A DNA stretch of 64,000 nucleotides from Rubrivivax sp. (GTDB lineage Bacteria; Pseudomonadota; Gammaproteobacteria; Burkholderiales; Burkholderiaceae_C): NCBI GenBank assembly GCA_016790425.1, contig JAEUPF010000025.1:62001-126000 (forward strand), in the 5' to 3' direction. The translations under genes and the position numbers were made by a program. The notes beneath the pieces were generated by a model. That model searched no databases, had not been told where the DNA came from, and was given only the letters and a program-made list of their open reading frames with translations. Of this stretch, positions 8,417 to 17,854 are shown in pieces (the stretch's first letter is position 1; each line of letters starts with the position of its first letter).

Positions 8417-10848
8417 TGGTTCGTGGCGGCGATGACCTCGGGCATGTCGGTCAGGCCTTGCAGCATCTTCTCGATGCCGTCCTGGCGCAGCGTGCGCATG
8501 CCCGCGGCCAGCGCCGCGGCCTGCAGCTCGGCCGCCGGCGCGTGGTGGCGGATGCCTTCGCGCACCGCTTCGTCGGCGCGCATCAGCTCGTGCAGGCCCA
8601 GCCGGCCGCGGTAGCCGTGGTGCTCGCAATGCACGCAGCCCTCGTGGCGCCATTGGCGCACGCGGCCGTGTTCATCGGCGTAGGCGGCGCGCCAGCGCGC
8701 CACCGTCGCTTCGGCCGCCGGCCCCTGGCCGTTGGCGCTGGCGCGGTACTCGCCGGCCAGCGCGTGCAAGGCCTCGTCGGCAAGCGGCTCGGCGACGCGG
8801 CAATGCGGGCACAGCCGCCGCACCAGGCGCTGCGCCAGGATGGCCAGCAGCGAATCGGAGAACATGAACGGATCGAGCCCGATCTCCAGCAGCCGCGCGA
8901 TGCTCTCGGGCGCCGAGTTCGTGTGCAGCGTCGACAGCACCAGGTGCCCGGTCAGCGACGCCTCCACCGCGATGCGCGCCGTCTCCTCGTCGCGCATCTC
9001 GCCGATCATCACCACGTCGGGGTCGGCGCGCAGGAAGGTGCGCATCGCCGCGGCGAAGGTCCAGCCGATGCGCGGGTTCACCTGCACCTGGCGCAGGCCT
9101 TCCTGCTCGATCTCCACCGGGTCTTCGGCGGTCCAGATCTTGCGCTTGTCGGTGTTGAGCTCGCGCATCACCGAGTGCAGCGTCGTCGTCTTGCCGCAGC
9201 CGGTGGGGCCGCAGATCAGCACCAGGCCGTAGGGCTTGCCGATCACCTCGCGCAGCGCGGCCAGGTTTGCCTCCGCCAGGCCGATCTCGCCGATGGGCAT
9301 CGGCTTGAGCCCCGACAGCACGCGCAGCACCACGTCTTCCATGCCGCCGTGGGTGGGCACCGTGACGACGCGCAACTCGACCTTCGGGCCGCCGAAGCGC
9401 GCGAAGGCGATCTTGCCGTCCTGCGGCTTGCGGTGCTCGGCGATGTCGAGGTCGGCCATGATCTTCAGCCGCGCCACCATCGCGAAGCGAAGCCGCGCCG
9501 GCAGCTCCAGGCACGGCACGAGCTCGCCGTCGACGCGCAGGCGCACGCGCACCGGCCGCGGCGGCGGCGCGGTCTCGATGTGGATGTCCGAGGCGCGCAG
9601 CCGCACCGCCTCGGTGATGAGCGCATTGATCATGCGCACCAGCGTGTTGTCCGATTCGGACGCGGCGGCCACCGCGTCGTCGGCACCGCCGCCGGCGGCG
9701 GCCAGCTCGGCGGCCAGCTCGTGCAGGCCGGTGCTGCGCAGCGCCACGTGCGGCAGCGGCACCTGGTCGGGCGCTTCGCGATCGGCGCCGGCCTGCGCCG
9801 TGCCGGCCGCCGCGCCGGGTTCGCCGCCGCCGGCCGCGGGCACCACCACGCCGTAGGCGCGCAGCAGCGCCGCGGCCAGCGCCTGCGGTGGCGCGGCCAC
9901 CGGCTGCACGCGCGCGCCGCCGCTGGCGAAGCGCAGTTCGTCGGCCAGGGTGCGGTTCCACGGGTCGGCCATCGCCACCGCAAGGACGTCGTCGCGCAAT
10001 GCCAGCGGCAGCGCCTGGCTGCGCTCAGCCACGGCGCGCGGGATGCGCGCAAGCGCCTCGCGCTCGGGCGCGAAGTCGCGCAGGTCGACCACCGGCACAC
10101 CCATCCAGTCGGCCAGCGCGGCGGCGAGCTGCTCGGCACCGAGCGCACCCGAGTGCACGAGGATCTGGCCGATCAGCAGGTGCGGCTCGCCGCGCTCGCG
10201 CCGCTCGGCCTGCGCCGAGAGCGCCTTGGCCAGCGCGGCCGGCGTGATCTGCCCCGCTTCGACGAGCGCCATGCCCAGGTGGCGGGCGTGCCGCACGGGG
10301 GCCCTGTCCAGCGCCGCCCACAGTTCCGTGGCGTTGCGCGGCGGCGCGCGGCGGGCCGCCGCCAGCGGGCTCAGCCAATGCATCAGCGGCAGCGAGCGCG
10401 GCGGCACATGCCAGCACTCGCTGGCGCCGTCGGGCCGCTGGATGTCGAGCCACAAGCCGCCGTGCGGCGCGGTGTGCGTGCCGGTGCAATGCACGGTGAG
10501 GGTTTCGAGGCCAGGCAGGCGCAACGTCAGCGCGCGGCCGGGTGCGCCGCCGCCACCGTTGCCAGCACCGTTGCCAGCACCGTTGCCGGCACCGGCGCCG
10601 TAGCCGGGGCCACCCGCACCGGCCACCGGCCGGCTGCCGTGCGGCGTGGCGAGGCGCAGCAGCATCAGCGCCGAACGCGGCACGCGCTCGGTGGCGCCGT
10701 CGGCCGCCCGCACGCGCAGCGCTTCGCTGTCGGCCTGCACCGGCAGCAACTCGCCGCGCAGCACGCGGCCGTCGTCGACGTGCAACTCGCAGGCGCCGCC
10801 CACCAGCACTTCGATGGCCGCTTCGGGGTCGACCGGGGTTTCGATCAC
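8413..10848 (-). CDS. PilB/GspE-type secretion ATPase
   Basis: 811 residues from the GTG at 10848 (upstream sequence has no good Met and looks non-coding). N terminus (about 1-60, AAIEVLVGGACELHVDDG, VPRSALMLLRL) looks like a small PilZ-like barrel, followed by a Gly/Asn linker coded by repeats near 10556-10610, a GspE N-terminal domain (about 165-300, GQILVHSGALGAEQLAAALA) and the AAA+ motor. Walker A is GPTGCGKTT (about residue 550), Walker B DPDVVMIGEMRDEETA (about 612), His box TGHLVLSTLHTN, and the zinc tetracysteine CPHC plus CVHC. All catalytic motifs are intact. It powers type II secretion or type IV pilus-like assembly, but no pilin, GspF or secretin gene is nearby. Confidence 0.88.
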   Translation of the reverse strand: MIETPVDPEAAIEVLVGGACELHVDDGRVLRGELLPVQADSEALRVRAADGATERVPRSALMLLRLATPHGSRPVAGAGGPGYGAGAGNGAGNGAGNGGGGAPGRALTLRLPGLETLTVHCTGTHTAPHGGLWLDIQRPDGASECWHVPPRSLPLMHWLSPLAAARRAPPRNATELWAALDRAPVRHARHLGMALVEAGQITPAALAKALSAQAERRERGEPHLLIGQILVHSGALGAEQLAAALADWMGVPVVDLRDFAPEREALARIPRAVAERSQALPLALRDDVLAVAMADPWNRTLADELRFASGGARVQPVAAPPQALAAALLRAYGVVVPAAGGGEPGAAAGTAQAGADREAPDQVPLPHVALRSTGLHELAAELAAAGGGADDAVAAASESDNTLVRMINALITEAVRLRASDIHIETAPPPRPVRVRLRVDGELVPCLELPARLRFAMVARLKIMADLDIAEHRKPQDGKIAFARFGGPKVELRVVTVPTHGGMEDVVLRVLSGLKPMPIGEIGLAEANLAALREVIGKPYGLVLICGPTGCGKTTTLHSVMRELNTDKRKIWTAEDPVEIEQEGLRQVQVNPRIGWTFAAAMRTFLRADPDVVMIGEMRDEETARIAVEASLTGHLVLSTLHTNSAPESIARLLEIGLDPFMFSDSLLAILAQRLVRRLCPHCRVAEPLADEALHALAGEYRASANGQGPAAEATVARWRAAYADEHGRVRQWRHEGCVHCEHHGYRGRLGLHELMRADEAVREGIRHHAPAAELQAAALAAGMRTLRQDGIEKMLQGLTDMPEVIAATNQ

Positions 10849-11087
10849 GGGGCTTCTTCGCCGGCGGATGCCGGCCTTGTCCTTGCCAATCCCCAGCTTA
10901 GACGCCCCGGGCGGCGCGGGCGGGTCGCAATTCACGCCCGCAGGCGCACCGTAGGCTTCAATCCCGGTGCGCTTGACCCAAAGCAGGATTCCGGCCGGGC
11001 CACCGGCCCTGAGGCCCGCCCTGGCGCCCCACCTGCCGCCCCACCTGCCGCCCCACCCGCCGCCTGCCCCGCCGCCCCGCCGCCCCT

Positions 11088-11663
11088 TCAGCCCATGGGG
11101 ACGATGGCCTTGCGGTACTGCACGAAGCCGCTCTTCTCGGCGATGCGGTCGTACAGCAGCATCGCCTGCGCGTTCGTCTCGTGCGTCAGCCACCACACGC
11201 GCGTGCTGCCCGCCTCGGCGGCCCGGGCGTAGACATGCTCGATCAGCGCGCGACCGATGCCGCGGCCGCGCATGTCCGGCGCCGCGAACAGGTCTTGCAG
11301 ATAGCACGACGGGCCGGCCAGCCAGCAGCTGCGGTGGAAGATGTAGTGCACGAGGCCCACCAGGCGGCCGCCACCGCCCCCGGTGGTCTCCTCGGCCACC
11401 GCGCAGTGCATCGGCTCGGCCGGGTCGTGCAAGCGCTCCCAGGTCAGCGCGGTGACGGCCTCGCCGAGGTCGACCTTGTAGAAGGCCTGGTAGCCTTGCC
11501 ACAGCGGCAGCCACTGCGCGCGGTCGGCGCGTTCGGCGGCGCGGATCGTCACGCTCGCGTTGCCCATCGCGTTCCCGTTCGCGTCCCCGTCCGCGCTCAC
11601 GCTCCCGTTCGCGTTCCCGTTCGCGTTCCCGTCGGCGTTCACGCCCTCGCTTGCGCAGGCCAT
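11088..11663 (-). CDS. GNAT-family N-acetyltransferase
   Basis: 191 residues. ATG 11663 is supported by AGGGG six bases upstream. The first 35 residues are an Asn/Ala/Gly/Asp repeat coded by hexanucleotide repeats (about 11569-11641); the enzyme proper begins at ASVTIRAAERADRAQWLPLW, so an internal ATG (11567) is a possible second start. The acetyl-CoA loop is DMRGRGIGRALIEHVYARA, and LQDLFAAPDMRG is the typical beta4-alpha3 segment of this group. Similar proteins acetylate small amines or protein N termini; substrate unknown. Its start region is divergent from waaA. Confidence 0.88.
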   Translation of the reverse strand: MACASEGVNADGNANGNANGSVSADGDANGNAMGNASVTIRAAERADRAQWLPLWQGYQAFYKVDLGEAVTALTWERLHDPAEPMHCAVAEETTGGGGGRLVGLVHYIFHRSCWLAGPSCYLQDLFAAPDMRGRGIGRALIEHVYARAAEAGSTRVWWLTHETNAQAMLLYDRIAEKSGFVQYRKAIVPMG

Positions 11664-11857
11664 TGCTGTCCCCTTGCTTGCCGATGAAGTTCCCCGCGCC
11701 GGATGGCGGGCGCGGTGATTCTTGGCGGCGGCGCCCGGCTGTCAATGCGCGCCGGCCCGCCCGCGCGCCTTAGCCTCTGCGGCCGCGAGCGGCGCAGCGC
11801 CCCGAATCATCGGCTGCGTGACGCCGGCTCGCAGCGACATCACCCGCAGCCCGCCCC

Positions 11858-13168
11858 TTGTCCTTCACCCTCGCCCGCTGGCTCCACTCGCTGCAGATGC
11901 TGTTGGCGCTGCCGGCCCAGTTCGTGCACTTGTGGTGGCGCGGGCGCGAGGAGCGCCTGTGGCGGCTGCGCTGGAACGAACGGCTGGTGTGGGGCGGCGC
12001 GCGCGCGCACCCCGGCTCGCTGTGGCTGCACGCGCGCACCGCCGGCGAAGCGCAACTGGCCGGCGTGCTGATGGCCGAGCTGCGCCGGCTCAACCCGAGC
12101 TGGCGCTACCTGCTGACGCACGCCGATGCCGAAGGCCGCATCGAGGCGCGCGCCTTGCTCAGGCCCGGCGACGTGCAGGTCTGGCTGCCGTTCGACACGC
12201 CGGGCGCCGCGCAGCGCTTCTTCCGCCGCCACAAGCCGCGCGTGGGCGTGCTGATGGAGCAGCTGGCGCGGCCGAACCTGCTGCATCGTGCCGAGCGCGC
12301 CGGTGTGCCGGTGATGATGGCCAACGCCCGCCTGCCCGAAGGCGAGTTGCACCGCGCGCAGCGCAAGGGCGCGCTGACGATGCCGGGCTTTCGCGGCCTG
12401 GCGCTGGTGCTGGCGCAAAGCGACGCCGACGCGCAGCGCCTGGCCCGTGCCGGCGCGCAGCACGTGCGCACGTTCGGCAACCTGAAGTTCGACGTCGAGC
12501 CGCCGCTGAAGCTGCTGGCGCGCGGCCTCGAATGGCGCCAGGCCGTGGCGCGGCCGGTGGTGCTGGCCGCGGGCACCCGCGAAGGCGAAGAAGCCGCCTT
12601 GCTGCAGGCGTGGGCGGCATTGCCGGCGCCGCGGCCGCTGCTGGTGATCGTGCCGCGCGGCGCCAAGCGGCTGGCGCGCATCCGCTTCGAGGTGCTGGGG
12701 CACGGGCTGGCGCTGAAGCGCCGCTCGTCGTGGGGCCGCGAGCTGCCGCCGGCCGAAGCGCGCCAGGCCGACGTGTGGCTGGGCGATACGGCCGGCGAGA
12801 TGGCGCTGTACTACGGCCTGGCCGACGTGGCGCTGCTGGGCGGCAGCTTCCACCCCGAGCACGGCGGCCAGAACCTCGTCGAGGCCTCGGCCTGCGGCTG
12901 CCCGGTGCTGTTGGGGCCGCATGCCGGCCGGCACGAGAACGTGGCCGACCTGGCCATCGGCGCCGGCGCCGCCGAGCGCGCCCGCGGCATGCCCGAAGCC
13001 GTGCGGCGCGCCGTGGGCCTGGCCCGCGACCCGATGCGCGACGCGTGGGTGCGCAACGCGCTGGCCTTCACGAAGGCGCACCGGGGCACGGTGAACCGCG
13101 TCGTCGGCGCGCTGCTGGCGTTGATCACCACGCGCTCGGGCGGCGGCATCGCGATGCCGGGGCGCTGA
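11858..13168 (+). CDS. waaA: 3-deoxy-D-manno-octulosonic acid (Kdo) transferase
   Basis: 436 residues if started at TTG 11858, which gives the usual basic/hydrophobic anchor (LARWLHSLQMLLALPAQFVH); the first in-frame ATG, 11897, would cut into it. It transfers Kdo from CMP-Kdo to lipid A precursor at the inner membrane, an essential LPS step. GT-B fold landmarks: GVPVMMANARLPEGE in the N-domain, FGNLKFD at the domain junction, then VWLGDTAGEMALYYGLADVA and GGSFHPEHGGQNLVEASACG, the CMP-Kdo-binding signature of the family. Length matches the family (about 420-440). It stands alone here, convergent with the next gene. Confidence 0.93.
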   Translation: MSFTLARWLHSLQMLLALPAQFVHLWWRGREERLWRLRWNERLVWGGARAHPGSLWLHARTAGEAQLAGVLMAELRRLNPSWRYLLTHADAEGRIEARALLRPGDVQVWLPFDTPGAAQRFFRRHKPRVGVLMEQLARPNLLHRAERAGVPVMMANARLPEGELHRAQRKGALTMPGFRGLALVLAQSDADAQRLARAGAQHVRTFGNLKFDVEPPLKLLARGLEWRQAVARPVVLAAGTREGEEAALLQAWAALPAPRPLLVIVPRGAKRLARIRFEVLGHGLALKRRSSWGRELPPAEARQADVWLGDTAGEMALYYGLADVALLGGSFHPEHGGQNLVEASACGCPVLLGPHAGRHENVADLAIGAGAAERARGMPEAVRRAVGLARDPMRDAWVRNALAFTKAHRGTVNRVVGALLALITTRSGGGIAMPGR

Positions 13169-13195
13169 AGGCCGCGCCCGGCGCGCACGCCCGGG

Positions 13196-13936
13196 CTACT
13201 TCAACACGCCGCGGGCGAACCACTGCGGCCACACGTCGGCCTTGGCCGGGCCGCCGGCCGGCGGCAGCGCGCCCACCGCGGCCCACAGCGCCTTGTCGTC
13301 CTTGCTGCGGGTGAACAGCACCTCGGACACCGGCCCCGCTTCGAGCGTGTACCAGGCGCCGAACGTGCCCTGCTCGACGAGGCGCCTGATCGCCGCGCGC
13401 TGCGCCTGCGCCTCGGCCGGCGCGGGCGCCCGCTCGGGGCGCAGCAACTGCACGATGCGCCCTTCCTCGATGGCGCTGCTGTCGATGCCTTCGGTGGCCA
13501 GCGGCTTGTTGACGAGCGCGGGCACCGCGTCGAGCTTCAGGTAGCCCTCGCGCACGTACTGGTCGGGCTGGAAGTACTCGGCCAGCACCTGCAGCGAAGG
13601 CGCCTTGACGACGACGATGCCGCGCTTGAACTCGCTCGGGTCTTTCAGCGGCCCGGCGGCGAAGAGCTTCTTCTCGCCGAACAGGCGCTGGAAGTTGGCG
13701 ATGTGGCCGCGCTGCATGGCCTCCTGCGCGGCGCGGTCGGCGAAGCCGGTCTTGCCGGTCTCGAGGTAGACGAACCAGATCTCGTCGCGGCTGGCGGCCA
13801 TCGGCTCGCGGCTGGCGAAGATGTCGGGCACGCTGCCCTGGGTGGCGCAGCCGGCGGCGACGGCCGCCGCGGCGGCCGCTGCACTCACGGCGAGGATCCG
13901 CGCCGAAGCGGCGCGGCGCGTGAACACGACACTCAT
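13196..13936 (-). CDS. YCII-domain-like lipoprotein
   Basis: 246 residues with an N-terminal signal ending VAAGC (lipobox), so it should be lipid-anchored in the cell envelope. Two alpha/beta repeats resemble the YCII/dimeric alpha-beta barrel fold: FVYLETGKTGFADRAAQEAM with RGHIANFQRLFGEKKLFAAG and KRGIVVVKAPSLQVLAEYFQ, then a second part FGAWYTLEAGPVSEVLFTRS. YCII domains usually lie in the cytoplasm, so an exported one is uncommon. No catalytic function can be assigned. Convergent with waaA, 27 bases apart. Confidence 0.7.
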   Translation of the reverse strand: MSVVFTRRAASARILAVSAAAAAAAVAAGCATQGSVPDIFASREPMAASRDEIWFVYLETGKTGFADRAAQEAMQRGHIANFQRLFGEKKLFAAGPLKDPSEFKRGIVVVKAPSLQVLAEYFQPDQYVREGYLKLDAVPALVNKPLATEGIDSSAIEEGRIVQLLRPERAPAPAEAQAQRAAIRRLVEQGTFGAWYTLEAGPVSEVLFTRSKDDKALWAAVGALPPAGGPAKADVWPQWFARGVLK

Positions 13937-13988
13937 GCAAGTCCTCCTGGTGCCTTGGAAAACGGGCGATGCTATCCGGCGGGGGCCT

Positions 13989-16900
13989 TCACCGCCCCGC
14001 CGTCACCGCCACGCCCTTGAACTGCCCCGCCTGCGCCACGCGCGGCGGCGCCGGGTAGCGCGCCGGGTCGAGCCGGTGCAGCAACTCGGCCTCGCGCGTG
14101 CGCGCCAGCGCCACGTTGGCCAGCTTCACGTGGCCGAAGCCGCGCATCGCCAGCGGCACCTGCGCCACCTGCACCGCCAGCGGCCGGTTGCGCTCGTCGA
14201 GTTGCGGCAGCAGCTCTTGCAGCCGCGCCTCGAAGCGGGCGATCAGCTCGCGCTCCATCCGGCGCTCGGCGGTGCGGCCGAAGACATCGAACACCGTGCC
14301 GCGCAGCGCCCGCGCGCGCGCCAGCACCTTCATCGCCGGCAGCAGCCACCACGCGGCGAGCCGCACCTTCTTCGGCGGCTCGCCGTTCGGACCCGGCCGC
14401 GCGAGGATGGGCGGCGCCATGTGGAACTCGAGCGTCAGCTCGCCTTCGAACTGCTCGGCCAGCTGGCGCGCGAAACTGCCGTCGGTGTACAGGCGCGCCA
14501 CCTCGTACTCGTCCTTGTACGACATCAGCTTGGCCAGGCTCATCGCGACGGCGCGCGTGAACGGCAGCTCGCCATCGGCCCCGCCGTCGCCCTCGCTCTC
14601 GCGGTCGCCCTCGCCCTCGCCCTCGCCCTCGCCCTCGCCCTCGCCCTTCGCACCCCGCGACCCGGCCAACGCCTCTTCGCGCGCCCGCGCCGCGGCCACC
14701 GTCTTGCGATAGCGCCCGGCCCACGCCTCGTCCTGGTAGGCCGCGAGAAACGCCGCATGCCGCTCGACCAGCGCGTCCAGCGTCTCGGCCGGCACCGGCT
14801 CGTCGGCATGCCCTTCGCGCAGCCGCTCGCAAGCCAGCGGGTCGGCCGCGGCCAGGCGCCCGAGCGCGAAGGCCAGCCCGTTCGCTTGCACCGCCACGCC
14901 GTTGAGCTCGATCGCCCTTTGCAGCGCCGCCAGGCTCACCGGCACCAGGCCGCGCTGCCACGCGAAGCCCAGCGCCAGCACGTTGGCGGTGACCGTGTCG
15001 CCGAGGAAGTCCAGCGCCAGCGCCTGCGCGTCGAAGGTCTGCACGCGGTCGGCTCCGGCGGCGAAGCGCAGCTTCTCCAGCAGCGCAGGCACATGCAGCT
15101 GCGCGTCGGGGTTGCGCACGCTCTCGGCCACGGGAATCGGATGCTCGTTGGCGAGGATGCGCGTGCGGCCGCGCCGCACCGTGTTCAGCGCCTCCGCGCT
15201 GGCGCCGACCACCAGGTCGCAGGCGAGCAGCGCGTCGGCCTGCTGCGCGTCGATGCGCACCTGGTTCAGCCGCTCGGGGCGATCGGCCAGGCGCACGAAC
15301 GACAGCACCGAGCCGCCCTTCTGCGCGAAGCCCATGAAGTCGAGCACGCTGGCGCTCGCGCCGTCCAGGTGCGCCGCCATCGCCGTGAGCGCGCCCACCG
15401 TCACGACGCCGGTGCCGCCGACCCCGGTGACGAGCAGGTCGTACGGTCCCGTCCATGGCCACGGCGCCGGCAGCGGCAGCGCCGCCACGGCGCGTTCGAA
15501 CGCCGCGCGGTCGCGCCCGAGGATGCCCGAGTGCCGCCGCGGCTTGCCGCCGGCGACGCCGACGAAGCTCGGGCAGAAGCCCTTGGCGCACGAGTAGTCC
15601 TTGTTGCACGCGGTCTGGTCGATGCGGCGCTTGCGCCCGAACGCCGTCTCGTGCGGCAGCACGGCCACGCAGTTGCTCTGCACGCCGCAGTCGCCGCAGC
15701 CTTCGCACACCGCCTCGTTGATGAACAGGCGCCGCGGCGGATCGGCCAGTTCGCCCTTCTTGCGGCGGCGCCGCTTCTCGGCCGCGCAGGTCTGCTCGTA
15801 GATGAGCACCGTCACGCCGGGCGTGGCGCGCAGTTCGCGCTGCACGGCGTCGAGGTGGTCGCGGCCGTGGAAGGTGGTGCTGGCGGGGAAGCGGCCCTTG
15901 ATCGCGTCGTACTTGCCGATGTCGTCCGAGAGCACGGCGACGCGCCTGACGCCTTCGCTTTCCACCTGGCGCGCGATGGCGTCGACGCTGGTGGCGCCGT
16001 CCACCGGCTGGCCGCCGGTCATCGCCACCGCGTCGTTGAACAGGATCTTGTAGGTGAGGGTCGCCTGGGCGGCCACGGCCTGGCGGATGGCAAGGTAGCC
16101 GCTGTGGAAGTAGGTGCCGTCGCCCAGGTTCTGGAAGATGTGCGGCACGCGCGTGAACATCGAGTGGCTGACCCAATCGACGCCCTCGCCGCCCATCTGG
16201 ATGATGCCGGCGGTGCTGCGGTCCATCCACGCGGCCATGAAATGGCAGCCGATGCCCGCCGCGGCGCGCGAGCCTTCGGGCACCTTCGTGCTCGTGTTGT
16301 GCGGGCAGCCGGCGCAGAAATACGGCTGGCGCTTCACCGCGTCGCTGGCGTTGCCGAGCAGCTCGGGCGGCGTGAAGTCGCGCACGTGGTGGCGGCGGTC
16401 GAGGTGCGCGTCGTGCCGCGCCAGCCAGTCGGCGACGATCTCGATCAGCCGCGAAGGGCGCAGCTCGCCGACGGCGGAAACGAGCGGCCGCCCGTCGGCG
16501 TCGGCCTTGCCCAGCACCTGTGGCCGCGCCGAAGCCGGCGCGTTGTACAGCAGGTTCTTGATCTGCTGCTCGACGACCGGCCCCTTCTCCTCGACGACGA
16601 GGATCTGCGCCAGGCCTGCGGCGAAGGCGCGCATGCGCGTCGCCTCGATCGGGAAGGTGAGGCCGAGCTTGACGACGCGCACGCCGCGTTCGGCGAGCAG
16701 CGCCGTCGTGATCTCCAGGCGCCGCAGCACCTCCATGAAGTCCAGGTGCGCCTTGCCCGCGGTGACGATGCCCACCCGCGCCGCGGGGGCCGCGACGATC
16801 TCGCGGTCGATCGAATTCACCTGCGCGAAGGCAGCCACCGCGGCCAGCTTGGCATGGGCGCGCGTCTCGATGCCGAGCGAGGGCAGATCAGGCCAGCGAT

Positions 16901-17726
16901 AGTGCAGCCCGTCGGCCGGCGCGGCGTGGCCGGTGGCGGCGCGAACGGCCTGGGCATCTTGCCAGCGCCCGGCGCGGCGTTCGATCTCGTCCAGGTCCAC
17001 CGTGGCCGCGCTTTCCACCACTTCCGACAACGCCGTCAAGCCGACCCACGCGCCCGAGTAGCGCGACAGCGCATAGCCGTACAAGCCGAACTCGATCAGG
17101 TCGGCCACGTTGGCCGGCGAGAGCACCGGCATGTGCCAGGCCTGGAACGCGAGGTCGCTCTGGTGCGGCATCGAGCTGCTGACGCAGCCGTGGTCGTCGC
17201 CGGCGACGACGAGCACGCCGCCCGCGGGCGAACTGCCGTAGGCGTTGCCGTGCTTGATGGCGTCGCCGGCGCGGTCGACGCCCGGGCCCTTGCCGTACCA
17301 CATGGCGAACACGGCGTCGGCCTCGCGCTCGGGGTCGCTTTGCACGCGCTGCGTGCCCAGCACCGCGGTGGCGCCGAGTTCCTCGTTGATGGCCGGCAGG
17401 AAGCGGATGCCGCGTTCGGAGAAGCGCACGCCGGCCTTCCACACCGCCTGGTCCACCGCGCCGAGCGGCGAGCCGCGGTAGCCGCTGAGAAAGCCGCGCG
17501 TGTTCAGCCCCACCGCGGCATCGCGCTCGCGCTGCATCAGCAGGATGCGCAACAGCGCCTGCGTGCCGGTGAGGTAGACGGTGCCGCTCTCGGCCCACAG
17601 CGCGTCGCCCAGCTGCGCTTGCGGCCGCGCCAGCGGTGTCGTGGCGGTCGCTGCTGCGGCCGGCCTGCCGGCCGTCGGAGGCTCGGCGGCAGCGGCACTG
17701 GCTGTGGCAGTCGCATCGTGGGGCAT
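13989..17726 (-). CDS. Indolepyruvate:ferredoxin oxidoreductase, fused alpha-beta type
   Basis: 1245 residues; ATG 17726 follows AGGAG by 7 bases. It oxidatively decarboxylates aryl/branched 2-oxo acids to acyl-CoA with TPP and Fe-S clusters. Domains: pyrimidine-binding N-terminal part (NTRGFLSGYRGSPLGAVDQA), TPP-binding part with CAGCPHNTSTKVPEGSRA and LGDGTYFHSGYLAI, an extra ferredoxin-like cluster CEGCGDCGVQSNC near residue 672, the gamma domain (LLVTGVGGTGVVTVGALTAM, about 760-950) and a C-terminal DUF6537-type region. Residues about 1025-1046 are a (Gly-Glu)n insert coded by a hexanucleotide repeat, an unusual expansion. It is divergent from an Lrp/AsnC regulator, a usual arrangement for amino-acid-derived keto-acid oxidation. 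Confidence 0.93.
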   Translation of the reverse strand: MPHDATATASAAAAEPPTAGRPAAAATATTPLARPQAQLGDALWAESGTVYLTGTQALLRILLMQRERDAAVGLNTRGFLSGYRGSPLGAVDQAVWKAGVRFSERGIRFLPAINEELGATAVLGTQRVQSDPEREADAVFAMWYGKGPGVDRAGDAIKHGNAYGSSPAGGVLVVAGDDHGCVSSSMPHQSDLAFQAWHMPVLSPANVADLIEFGLYGYALSRYSGAWVGLTALSEVVESAATVDLDEIERRAGRWQDAQAVRAATGHAAPADGLHYRWPDLPSLGIETRAHAKLAAVAAFAQVNSIDREIVAAPAARVGIVTAGKAHLDFMEVLRRLEITTALLAERGVRVVKLGLTFPIEATRMRAFAAGLAQILVVEEKGPVVEQQIKNLLYNAPASARPQVLGKADADGRPLVSAVGELRPSRLIEIVADWLARHDAHLDRRHHVRDFTPPELLGNASDAVKRQPYFCAGCPHNTSTKVPEGSRAAAGIGCHFMAAWMDRSTAGIIQMGGEGVDWVSHSMFTRVPHIFQNLGDGTYFHSGYLAIRQAVAAQATLTYKILFNDAVAMTGGQPVDGATSVDAIARQVESEGVRRVAVLSDDIGKYDAIKGRFPASTTFHGRDHLDAVQRELRATPGVTVLIYEQTCAAEKRRRRKKGELADPPRRLFINEAVCEGCGDCGVQSNCVAVLPHETAFGRKRRIDQTACNKDYSCAKGFCPSFVGVAGGKPRRHSGILGRDRAAFERAVAALPLPAPWPWTGPYDLLVTGVGGTGVVTVGALTAMAAHLDGASASVLDFMGFAQKGGSVLSFVRLADRPERLNQVRIDAQQADALLACDLVVGASAEALNTVRRGRTRILANEHPIPVAESVRNPDAQLHVPALLEKLRFAAGADRVQTFDAQALALDFLGDTVTANVLALGFAWQRGLVPVSLAALQRAIELNGVAVQANGLAFALGRLAAADPLACERLREGHADEPVPAETLDALVERHAAFLAAYQDEAWAGRYRKTVAAARAREEALAGSRGAKGEGEGEGEGEGEGDRESEGDGGADGELPFTRAVAMSLAKLMSYKDEYEVARLYTDGSFARQLAEQFEGELTLEFHMAPPILARPGPNGEPPKKVRLAAWWLLPAMKVLARARALRGTVFDVFGRTAERRMERELIARFEARLQELLPQLDERNRPLAVQVAQVPLAMRGFGHVKLANVALARTREAELLHRLDPARYPAPPRVAQAGQFKGVAVTAGR
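14607..14650. repeat. In-frame hexanucleotide repeat (CCCTCG)n
   Basis: About seven head-to-tail copies of CCCTCG (GAGGGC on the coding strand) inside the indolepyruvate oxidoreductase gene. They code for an alternating Gly-Glu tract between two conserved blocks. Length changes by slippage would keep the frame. Confidence 0.9.
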
Positions 17727-17854
17727 GGCGCTCTCCTGCCTGGGCGCAACGGCGGCGCGGAAGGTTCGGCAGGTTAGTTCCGTCGCGGCAGAATAGGTTG
17801 CCGCATTCGTGCTCACCCCGCAGCGGACGCAGCAAATCCTTCGCCGCAACCGCC

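Noticed and set aside
8203..11232. A 1009-codon plus-strand open frame opposite the PilB/GspE-type ATPase gene
   Set aside because: Low-complexity Arg/Gln/His-rich translation and complete ATPase motifs on the other strand.
13821..17777. A 1318-codon open frame on the plus strand opposite the indolepyruvate oxidoreductase gene
   Set aside because: Its translation is rich in Arg, His, Ala and Gly with no domain signature, while the minus strand shows a full enzyme with TPP and Fe-S motifs. Long antisense frames are expected at this GC content.
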